A stretch of 64,000 nt of DNA from Diphasiastrum complanatum (Eukaryota; Streptophyta; Lycopodiopsida; Lycopodiales; Lycopodiaceae): NCBI GenBank assembly GCA_029204225.1, contig CM055109.1:18407590-18471589 (forward strand), in the 5' to 3' direction. The translations under genes were made by a program, and so were the position numbers. Position 1 is the first letter of the stretch, and each line of letters begins with the position of its first letter. The notes beneath the pieces were generated by a model, which saw nothing but the letters and a program-made list of their open reading frames with translations, ran no database searches and was not told the origin of the DNA. Shown here one piece after another: positions 10,653 through 19,633 of the stretch.

Positions 10653-11230
10653 TTATGAGCGTGTCCTGGGATGTTTTCGGCATAGCAGTGGCATATCCGA
10701 TCACATTTCGAGCACTATTGGGGTGAAGCAGGGTTGCTCCTTCTCACCAGTCCTCTTTGGCTTGTATATTGATGAGTTGGAGAGAGTCATTACACAGTGT
10801 GGTTGTGCTGGTTGCAAGCTTGGGGACATCTTGATTGCTATCCTCCTTTATGCCGATGATGTGGTATTGGTCTCACCGACCAGAGACGGTCTACAGCGAC
10901 AGTTGGATTGCTTGCATGAGTTTTGCACCAGATGGGGCCTAGGTTGGGAAGACCAAGGTTATGGTCTTCAACACTTCTCGAGCATTCATGCAGCGACAAG
11001 AGCTTACTTTGGGTGGACAGGTTCAAGAGGTGGTTCCTTCCTACACATACCTGGAGATCCTTTCCTCAGGTCCTACTTTTAGCATGAGACAGGCCGCTAC
11101 CACTCGACTGGGAAAGGGACATGCCTCCCTTGTTCAGCTAGAGCGATTTTGTTTCCGAAAGTCCATCCAGAATGCTCGCAGTAAGTGTCGCCTCTTTGAT
11201 ACCATTGTCAACCCCACGGCTCTGTGCGGC
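10653..11230 (+). pseudogene. LINE (non-LTR) reverse-transcriptase fragment
   Basis: RT blocks of a non-LTR retrotransposon read in two frames: HSSGISDHISSTIGVKQGC then SPVLFGLYIDELE at about 10677-10780, and the catalytic LLYADDVVLV at about 10845-10875. After a frameshift near 10945 come the thumb-proximal residues (KVMVFNTSRAF, then SYTYLEI) to about 11227. The start is cut by the 3' LTR of the chromovirus. The matching LINE C-terminus lies at 18.15-18.78 kb, so one LINE may have been split by the insertions in between; that link is inference. Confidence 0.82.
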
Positions 11231-11249
11231 AGAGGCATGGTTGCATTCA

Positions 11250-11375
11250 AACGCGTTTGAATGCTGATTCAAACGCGCTTGAAACGCCCACGTTTCAAAC
11301 GTGTTTGAAACGTGGACTTTTGGAAGCCAAATTTTTTTTGGGCCCTACCCCTCCAAATGGGATCCTAGGGCCCAT
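11250..11375. repeat. cluster of perfect palindromes and a GGGCCCTA inverted repeat
   Basis: The perfect 16-base palindrome TTCAAACGCGTTTGAA is followed by CCACGTTTCAAAC facing GTTTGAAACGTGG. Next comes GGGCCCTA paired with TAGGGCCC around an 18-base loop. The cluster lies between the LINE fragment and the hAT transposase, where hAT sub-terminal repeats would be expected, but no hAT terminal repeat was identified. Confidence 0.6.
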
Positions 11376-11860
11376 CTACGTAAAAAACGACCTACACTAA
11401 GCTACCACGAGGCTGGGACAGCTCAACCACGCCTCATAACTCCTTCACTAACTGCTCCTCCATCGTAGAGAAGAAATGCGCCCTCCTCCATTTCTTGGCA
11501 GCGATAGAAGCTTGCTCTCCACTCCATAGTTTACCAAAATTTCTTGTAGGCAGGGGTTTTGGCCCATGCCGGAGTGATTAAGAGCACCAGATCAGAGTTT
11601 TGAAGCTTGGTTGAGGAGATACAAGCAGCAGGTGCAAAAAAATTGGTTTTGAGACCACTTCAAAGAATCAATCCGTTCTCTTTGGTTACTGATCAGATTC
11701 AGCTGAGATTTGGAGGCAGTCTTCTAGACTGTAGGGCGCCCCATCCTAGCCATTCACATCACCATCTGCTTGGCCAGATTTGTTGTGAAGAGCAGTTGCA
11801 GGTTTTGGGCTTTTTGCACAATTTTCAGATCTGAACCTCACAATTTTGTCAATTTTCAGA
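11376..11860. other. non-coding stretch upstream of the hAT transposase
   Basis: No domain is recognised here. It probably belongs to the 5' non-coding part of the hAT element. Confidence 0.35.
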
Positions 11861-13398
11861 ATGCCTAAGCCCAAGTCTAATGTGTGGGAGCATGTTCTGA
11901 TCATTGGGGAAGCTGGTAAGCAAGGGAAAGGTGGTGGAGGCATGAAACGGATGAAATGTCGTTATTGTGAACATCATTATCAAGGGGGGCCTCAACGAAT
12001 TGCGTCACATTTGCTTGGGACAAGGGGATGTGGAGTGCATAAATGTGAGAAAGCACCTGTCAACGTGGTGCAAGCATTGAGATTGCAATATCCAGATGCC
12101 AGTAGCAATGAGGACCAAGTTCATGAGATGGAGAATAGTCAATCCGTGGATGCTTCTATGGGGCCTACACGTAAGAGAGGTCGAGATGCAAATAGTGCTG
12201 ATTTGACAGCTGCATGGGCCTTAGAAAAGAGAAACAAATTTCGGATTTGCTTGCAGGAAATTTTTTGATGCAAATGCAATTCCTTTCAATGTAGTCAAGA
12301 GCAGATATTTTCAAGATATGTTGAGAACTGCAGGAGAGGTTGGTGGTTCGGTGAAAGCCCCTTCTTATGAGGCTATTAGGGTGAAAGAGCTGCGAGAGGA
12401 GACAAAATTGCTTACGAGGGAGCTGCAAATGGTAAAGGATAAGTGGGTAAAATATGGGTGCACGATTGTGTGTGATGGTTGGTCTGATCTATGAACATTT
12501 AAAAGAAATCATTGGCAAGGTAGGAGAGCACAATGTGGTACAAGTTGTAATGGATAATGCCAGCAATTGTTTGCGTGCTGGTGAGATGCTAGAGGAGTAT
12601 CCAAAGATTTTTTTCACACGTTGCACTTGCCATTGTCTGGATTTGTTGTTTGAGGACATTGGAGCACTAGATTGGGTAGCTCCTGTTTTGCAAAAGGCAC
12701 AGAAAATAGTGACTTTCATCACAGGTCATCAGAGGGTGCTAGGTGTTTTTCGAAAAGTGAGCAAACGTGAGCTTTTGAAGCCGGCTCAAACACGCTTTGG
12801 CTACATCTACATTGTGCTTGCAAATCTCTTGCAGGTAAAAGTTGCCCTTAGGCGGTTGGTGGTCCATGAGGAGTGGCATAACTTGAAGTCCGCATCAACT
12901 GAGGTAGCGAGAGACATTGAGCATACAATACTTGGTCCATTATTTTGGGAGGAGGCAGAGAATATTGTGAAACTATGCAAGCCCATCCTTAAGTTGTTAC
13001 GAGTTGTTGATAGAGAGGGAGCCACCATGGGATTTGTCTATGAGCTGATGGACCGGATGGTTGAGGGAATACGGTCATGTACCTCTTTTGATGCCGATCG
13101 AATACGTGTGATAGAGAGCCTTTGCCTTGAGAGATGGGACATGATGCATTCTCCTTTACATGTTGCAGCATTCGCTTTGCATCCACAGTGGTTGGATATG
13201 GGGCAAGAGTCCGATGTCGAGGTTGACAAGGGATGGACATTAATTGTTGATAGATACTCGAGTGGAAATTCAGCATACAAAGAAACATTGTTAAATCAAA
13301 TGGACATGTACAGGAATGGGCAAGGGACATTTGGTCGGTCAGTGGCACACTTGGCATCTCAGAGGCAGACGGGTGTGCATTGGTGGGAGTCCTTTGGA
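11861..13398 (+). pseudogene. hAT-family transposase (BED zinc finger, DUF659-like), deleted and frame-broken
   Basis: The N-terminal BED-type zinc finger lies in the frame at 11846-12268, with CRYCEHHYQGG then SHLLGTRGCGVHKC. The next block (FDANAIPFNVVKS, then KYGCTIVCDGWSD) reads in other frames at 12265-12490 and matches the conserved transposase segment ending in the catalytic-region DGW(S/T)D motif. A short deletion follows, and the frame 12454-13440 continues with VVQVVMDNASNC, TRCTCHCLDLL and SPLHVAAFALHPQW. The hATC dimerisation domain is missing: the match stops at WWESFGA near 13398, where an LTR-like repeat begins. DDE-type hAT transposases cut and paste DNA; this copy is dead. 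Confidence 0.85.
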
Positions 13399-13799
13399 GC
13401 CTATAAGAGAATTGGGGCCCTTATGTGTACATGGTCATAATTAATGGTTGTAGGCCTAAACACTTGATGGTGGATTTGTATGGGTCTATCAGTCAGTCAT
13501 TGGGGAACTGGATGACGTGGCCCAGATAGGCTGCAAAGGTGTCCAATGAGGTGTCACAGTGCACTACTAGTGGTGCATGGGCCTTGGAGGGTATAAGTAT
13601 ACCTATTGGGCTCTCACTAGTGTATGCTTGATAGCATGACCGGTGGCAGGATGCTGTTGGTGTGATGCCTCATTCCTCTTTGAGTGATTGATCCATAGCT
13701 TGGGGGCTAGATCCGTTCGATCTAGGTTTGGTTGGGGTTGGTTTGACCACCATCAGGTTCCCTTGTGTTGCTTTTGATTGGCATGCTTAGAATAGGATC
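13399..13799 (+). repeat. LTR-like repeat, left copy (5' end truncated)
   Basis: It shares long near-identical runs with 17813-18150, including the TATAAGTATACC promoter-like segment at about 13593. It carries a ~60-base segment (about 13619-13672) that the right copy lacks. It is fused directly to hAT transposase sequence at about 13398. Confidence 0.75.
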
Positions 13800-16700
13800 C
13801 TTGGATTGAGGACTTTATATTATGTAATTCTAGTGTGGGAGGCAAATGCAAATTCGCCTCGCATCACTCGACAATGATGGCCCCCTAAAATGGGAAACAC
13901 ATGGTTACAATTTTGGACCACGATGTGTTTCGAATTTCAACGAAGCAACAAACAAAAAAAAACTAAATGCAAAATCTATTTAATCGATAATTAGCCATTA
14001 TAATGTACAACTTCGGCTTAAAAACAAAAAAAATTTCCCGTGAGTAAAGCCCGGAAGTTGTTATTGACTGTATAAATCGTCGGCCAAGCTACTTTAGCTT
14101 ATGCAACGTCCCAGAATAAAAAAAGTGAATTTCGTCGGTTCTTGTTTTTGCTTTGGGTGAGGCCTCCTCGTGGTGGAGGACGCAACCCATAGAGTTGTGA
14201 TTGAGCTGAATTCCTAGAGGAATTTCGTAAGGCTTTTTCACAATTGACGAGTTGGATTCGCTTTGATTAACTGCAGTGGGCAACCAAGAATGTGAATTCT
14301 TGGATTTTTTGGCCAAGGTGTCATTTTTTCAAAATCATGCACGGCCAGAAAGGACCCAGAAGCCTAAGATGGAAATTGAAATGGAACAAAAAAGTTGTTT
14401 CTTGATGTGCTTGAAGCCGTGGGCGTACCAACACTATTTGTTAAGGACAAGAGAAAAGCCGGTTCATTCTTCCCCATTTCTAAATCTGTCACTGTAACCT
14501 TACGGAGACCATAAAGATTGTGAAAAGGGGCGAAAAATGTTTGTTTGAGTGAAGTTGGAATTTTTTATGAATCCCGAAAACTTCATATAATTGTACTATT
14601 TTTTCTGACACTTTGATCAGGAAGTGGAGGGCCTTCGTGGCGGAAGAACCTGTGGTATGGGACGCAGGCAATTCCAAAATGAAGATCTGAAACTAACTGG
14701 ATCAGTTGACCATGGTATGGTCGTAAGTCTTAATGATGCCTAATACTATCGATCATAAAATGGGTGTTTTGTCGAAAATTTGAGATATTGGTCATGACCC
14801 CTTTCTTGGATATCTCAAATTTACAAAACCGGAAACCCGGCAAGCTATTCTTTTATAGAGATATATTGATGAATTTCTAAACACACTTGTTAACCCGACT
14901 TTATGTGATTACTTGGAAGGTAATTTTAATTACCCGTTGACCATGAATGATATAACAAAAATAGTTAAATACCCTTTTCTAAAATTGTTTTCTCTCCTTG
15001 AATCTTCAAAAAATCCTTTTCTAAATTACGGGTTAATTCTCAAGCTTGGTAACCAAGAAGATCTTTGGTTTAATCATTGTGTTGGACATCATTGGTATTT
15101 GCTTACAATGATGCAACACTTCTTTTGGCTTCCAAGATTTTCTCGGATCTCTTCTTAGACTCTTCTCTTGGGCAAATCTTGAATGATCTGCATGCCTTGG
15201 AAACTCGTGTCGTTTCCTGTTAAAAAGGGGGAGAAGTAGGAAGAAAAGAGAGCTATCAAGGAGAAGCATCTGTAAGAGATTTTAGGAGGAATCTATTATA
15301 GATAATGGACCTGTTTTATAAATCAGAAACGATAGGATATTCAGATATTATAGAAATCCTTTATGGATTATAGTTGATATCAGATTTGAAGATTTAACGG
15401 GGGCAAAATTTAGAAAGTACTCTTGCAATAGGAAAGTGGCTCATAACAAGTCCGATTGATTTGTGTCAGAACTTGGTAATACTATTGCAAGATGGGAGGT
15501 TGTTGAAAAACTGTTCCTTACTGGAAGCAATCAACTTGATCTTAGTATGGACTGAGATCCATGGGTTGATGCAAGGAAGGAAGTTCATGCTAACATTATA
15601 TTCTTTTAAGATAATCTCCGGTTGAGATTTTGATGTGAAATAGCACTCTTTGAAAAATATTTTCTCTTAGAGGATAACCAAGTTATAGGATTCTCGGTTA
15701 TGAAAGTGTTATGTACAGATCTGGAGATATCTATAGAGATATGCTATGTAGTGAATCTTTGTGGGATCATTAAAACCTTTTGTACAAACTTTTAATCTTG
15801 TGGATCTACAAAGTATTCCATGAACTAAGTTTATTTGCATGCATAAACTAGTTGTTGGTACATAGGCATATTGATGAGAATTGTGTTTGAGACAATTTCT
15901 CGCTGGGTTATAGTAATTTCTCATTGAGAATTGCTTATTAACCAATGATTGATTTAGAATCAGATTAAATGTGGTGTTTTGGTACCACACCTAGACATTT
16001 AAATATTTTCTAAATCCGATACAACTAACCGGGTCAGAAGCGCTACTTCTGAGTTAGTTGTTGGAAATCAACAATAAAATCTTAATTATGGATATTATTG
16101 TTGAGATGTATTGCTTATAAGTCACAACGTCTATGAGTCATTTTGGATGTGTGTGCATAGAATACACGAGAACTTTTTGGCCTTATCATTTCCCATTTGG
16201 AATTGATGAAATGCTATCCTGGAAGCCTCAAGAGAGTTGGATAGTTGTGGGTTGCCAAAAGTTAGAACTTTACGTAACGAGGTTCCGGTAAATCTTAAGT
16301 TATTCTAGATTAGAACTTAAGAGGAAAATCTAGACGTATTCTAGATTAAGACCCTAACTTTGGAATGACAATTTGTGCCATGTCTAAAGTAAGGGCGTTC
16401 TTGGAATTACAATCCTTTTATAGACACCGTGTGTGAGTTGGGAAAGTCTGGAACTTTCCAAATGGAAAGGACTTTCAGGAACAACTCATGTGTCTTTTAA
16501 GAATTGTGATGCACTCTTATGATTGGTATGGTCTTTGGAATATGGAGAGTTGGGATTGGTAAATCATAACTTGGATTCTAGGAATTACCCAATCCATAGG
16601 AGAGGATAGTATTCATACCCCGGATGAATAAACAGGTTAGTGGAAATTTGGTATGACTGATCACCTTACCAAATCGATTATGTTTATTCGGGTATAGACC

Positions 16701-17070
16701 AAGTAGTCAGAGTGTCTGTTTAGGCTTTACGGTACCAAAGTGACATTTTGAACATTCGCGATTCGAAGTTCACTGGTAGCTTTTGGTCAGGCCGTATTTG
16801 CTAAACTAGAGATGACTCTAAGTTCAAAAGTTCTTTTGATCATTGGTTGTTGCCTATGTGAGGGTATCACGTTCTTTTATTGAGTATAGGACAAGAATCC
16901 GATGAATTATGATTGACGAATCATAATTCAGATTCTAGTTATACTTGATCGGTTAAAAGAAGGATTACCTACAAGATCAGAAGATCAGTTAAGATATCTA
17001 TTCATATTTTCATAGCATTCTCCTCGGAGAGGTAATCACCTTGATGGAGATTGGGTTACAGTAAGCATTT
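13800..17070. other. non-coding interior of the degenerate gypsy element
   Basis: No convincing coding domain was found over 3.3 kb; short open frames here look random. A purine-rich tract at 15222-15240 (AAAAAGGGGGAGAAGTAGG) resembles a copia polypurine tract. A nested hairpin lies at 16021-16061. The stretch may be a decayed non-autonomous element of its own. Confidence 0.4.
16021..16061. repeat. nested hairpin
   Basis: ACAACTAAC (16021-16029) pairs with GTTAGTTGT (16053-16061). Inside it, TCAGAAG (16034-16040) pairs with CTTCTGA (16046-16052) around a 5-base loop, leaving a 4-base bulge on the left arm. Confidence 0.6.
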
Positions 17071-17077
17071 GGCTACG

Positions 17078-17132
17078 GGTTATAGCCCGTGCGTGCTTAC
17101 GTATAGAACGTAAGCACGCACGGGCTATAACC
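17078..17132. repeat. perfect 24-bp hairpin with 7-base loop
   Basis: The left arm 17078-17101 and right arm 17109-17132 are exact reverse complements, GC-rich in an AT-rich setting. The arm begins GGTTATAGCCCGTGCG. The loop is TATAGAA. The hairpin lies just upstream of the integrase C-terminal remnant. Confidence 0.85.
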
Positions 17133-17159
17133 GGTAGAGTCTCGGACGTTCAAGTTTCA

Positions 17160-17690
17160 GAAAGTAGCGGATTTCCTACATGATATGCAGGAAATGCTAC
17201 GGATTGCACGTGAGAATGTCTAGTGTACCCAAGATGGGGACCGACATTATGCAAGTCTGAAAAGATCACCGAGAGACTTCCAAGTGGGAGACTGGGTATA
17301 TTTGAGAATCTCGAAGGATTCAAGTGTAATGCGTACCGGCAAGCATTATAAGTTGACCCCTAGATATAGAGGACCGTTTAAGATCTTGAAAAAGATCAGA
17401 TCCTTAGCTTACCAATTGGAACTCCCGGATGGATCTCAAGTGCATCCCGTATTTCACGTAAGCTGTCTCAAAAAGAGTCTACGTGAAGGAGAGCATCTTG
17501 GATCTTGTGATTGATTGGACCTATTGGATGAATCATCAGGTGTGTCTCCGCTTGAACCCGGAAAGATCTTGGATACAAGAACTAAACGATTGAGAAATCG
17601 TATAGTTATTGAGCATCTGGTTCGATAGAAGGGATGTACAGACGATGATAATTCCTGGGAACAGGAAGGAAGCTTAAGGAGGAACTTTCC
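17160..17690 (+). pseudogene. gypsy integrase C-terminus with chromodomain remnant
   Basis: An upstream block (KVADFLHDMQEML) reads from about 17160, then a stop. The frame 17284-17514 follows with [23 protein letters not shown] and [12 protein letters not shown]. Further on come PGKILDTRTKRLRN and IEHLVR, the chromodomain start, with stops between. It is related to but clearly distinct from the integrase end at 9533-10140. Confidence 0.8.
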
Positions 17691-17736
17691 TAGTTTTTAG
17701 TTCTGAGGACAGAACTTGAATAAGGGGGGAAGAATG

Positions 17737-18150
17737 TCATGCCCATGACTGGTCTCAAATAGCATGTCCACGCTAGGGAACGGTAGACCAACAACCCGTA
17801 AGTTAATTGTGACTATAAGGGAATTGGGGCCCTTATGTGTACATGGTCATAATTAATGGTTGTAGGCCTAAACACTTGATGGTGGATTTGTATGGGTCTA
17901 TCAGTGAGTCATTGGGGAACTGGATGACGTGGCCCAAATAGGCTACGAGGTGTCATAGTGCACTACTAGTGGTGCATGGGCCTTGGAGGGTATAAGTATA
18001 CCTATTGGGCTCTCACTAGCCGCATTCCTCTTTGAGTGATTGATCCATAGCTTGGGGGCTATATCTGTTCGACTAGGTTTGGTTGGGTTGGTTTGACCAC
18101 CATCAGGTTCCCTTGTGGTGCTTGTAATTGGCATGCTTAGAATAGGATCC
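17737..18150 (+). repeat. LTR-like repeat, right copy
   Basis: It begins TGTCATGCCC just after the chromodomain remnant and a purine-rich AAGGGGGGAAGAA tract at about 17720-17734. It matches 13399-13799 from 17813 onward. It is followed immediately by LINE coding sequence at about 18151. Confidence 0.72.
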
Positions 18151-18776
18151 TTTCGGGAGTATCACATTGCCTCAGATTCACACTGGGACAGCTCAGGGTG
18201 TCTTCTCATCAGCTAGCTATTGAGACTGGGAGGTTCCATGGTATTCCTAGAGAGGAGCGGATTTGCCAGTTATGCTCTCTAGGTGAGGTGGAGTCTGAGG
18301 AGCACTTTATCTTTAGATGCCCTGTATATTGTGAGATCATAGGGCGATATCATTGCCTGTTTCAAGACATGCCTACGACTCTACGCTCTCTCATAGCCCA
18401 TGAGGACCCACGATGTGTCACTCTGATGGTACGCGAGATATTCATACTACGGAGAGATTCTTATGAGACACCCCAGCATTTTACCTCACAGCCATTGATT
18501 AGTTCATTCTTTACTAGGCGGAGATCGCATGATTTAGTGCCTGAGGATGAGGATTATGATGACGACGAGGTTGATAGCTGCTCACATGCTCATAGAGATC
18601 AGAGACAATGTACTTTCCACCATCACGTTACTACCAGGATCACCAGGCATCCTACACAGAGATGTACTACTACACATGCTCATGCTCACAAACGACGCAG
18701 GCAGGCTCCAGTGCTTTCTCATGTTGTGGCTCGCATTACATCTTTTTACAGCATCAACACAGTCTTGACATCTTGA
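18151..18776 (+). pseudogene. LINE ORF2 C-terminus with zinc-binding motif
   Basis: The C-terminal end of a non-LTR retrotransposon polyprotein. Upstream residues (LPQIHTGTAQ) precede a frame change. The frame from 18198 then reads HQLAIETGRFHG, ERICQLCSLGEVESEEHFI and FRCPVY, the CX2C...HX4C zinc-binding motif typical of plant and animal LINE C-termini. The remaining ~100 residues are acidic, then His/Arg-rich, up to the stop at 18776. It is broken from its RT, which may be the fragment at 10.65-11.23 kb. Confidence 0.82.
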
Positions 18777-18990
18777 CATAGATACATATGATTATCATGC
18801 ACACACACTCTTACATACATGTCTATTTTAGTTTGTACTAGATGTTTTCTTTATTACGGTTTTGGAGACGTTTTATACGCTCCCATGGTTACCACATACT
18901 TGACATGTACTTCATTAATCTTATATGCCTTTTGGCATGGAAAAGACATTAATAAAGCTTTCTTGTTTCTTTCTTTCTTTCTCTCGACCA
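18777..18990 (+). repeat. LINE 3' UTR and tail, shared with the SINE at 49.4-49.9 kb
   Basis: The 3' tail contains CTTGACATGTA at about 18899, a short hairpin (ATGCC 18925-18929, TTTT, GGCAT 18934-18938), then ACATTAATAAAG and a pyrimidine-rich TTCTTTCTTTC end. The same ordered blocks occur at the end of the SINE in BUD13 intron 3, with the last hairpin pair changed from C-G to T-A. This tail would be recognised by the LINE reverse transcriptase. Confidence 0.72.
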
Positions 18991-19633
18991 CTAACTGTAG
19001 CAACTAGCTATACAGCTAAGACTCGTCCCCTTAGCTCTAGAGTTCGGTTTCCATATTGCTATGTATACAACCTAATATGTAGAATATAGATCCTGAATTC
19101 ATGCCTGGATACCTTAAAACCAAAAAGATTTGCAATTCGGCCGATCCGGTTTCCAGATGGGTGGTTCGAATCTGTTTGAACTGGTCGAATCGGGCCGATT
19201 CAATTGCCCGATATTTGAATCCGCATGAAACTTTATTAACAACACACGTATTGAAACTGAAAAAGGTGGCACAATTACCAAAGTTTATTTGGAAACAAAT
19301 TTCGAGAATCTTATATTCTGAATTTTTTTTTCGAATTAATGAAATAACTGACAAGTCAAATGAATAAGAAACTGAACAACAAAATCCAGCAAGCGAAGAT
19401 TCAAGAAGATGCACACACTAAAGTGGCCAGCCAGACCATAAAATGATTATTAATATAAATAGAAATCATTGAAAGTGCTCACCCTAATGCCCACTAAACT
19501 ATACTTAATTGGCACTCATAGTTAAATGGTCAGTCTCAAAGACAAACAAATTGGACCCCAAGTTTATTGTAAAGAGATCATCCAATATTTGAAAAAATTT
19601 AGGTCAGATACTTGAAATCAGGGAAAAACTTAC
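18991..19633. other. CHLD intron 10 (visible part), no gene seen
   Basis: AT-rich, with no domain on either strand. It starts on the gene side with the GTAAGT donor of CHLD exon 10 at 19633 and shows no VWA-domain exon. Confidence 0.6.

Larger units (their letters stand above)
13399..18150 (+). mobile_element. degenerate gypsy element flanked by two LTR-like direct repeats, mostly non-coding
   Basis: Direct repeats at 13399-13799 and 17813-18150 (the second extending left to a TGTCATGCCC start at 17737) flank about 3.9 kb. The only recognisable coding is an integrase C-terminus with a chromodomain remnant just before the second repeat, the normal position in a chromovirus. No clear primer-binding site follows the first repeat and the ends are not TG...CA on both sides, so the boundaries are approximate. 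Confidence 0.65.

Noticed and set aside
10523-10726. A 67-residue open frame at the end of the gypsy element
   Set aside because: It lies within the 3' LTR and runs into LINE sequence; no domain.
14276-15269. Short ORFs in the interior of the degenerate gypsy element
   Set aside because: No conserved motif and no consistent strand; they look random.
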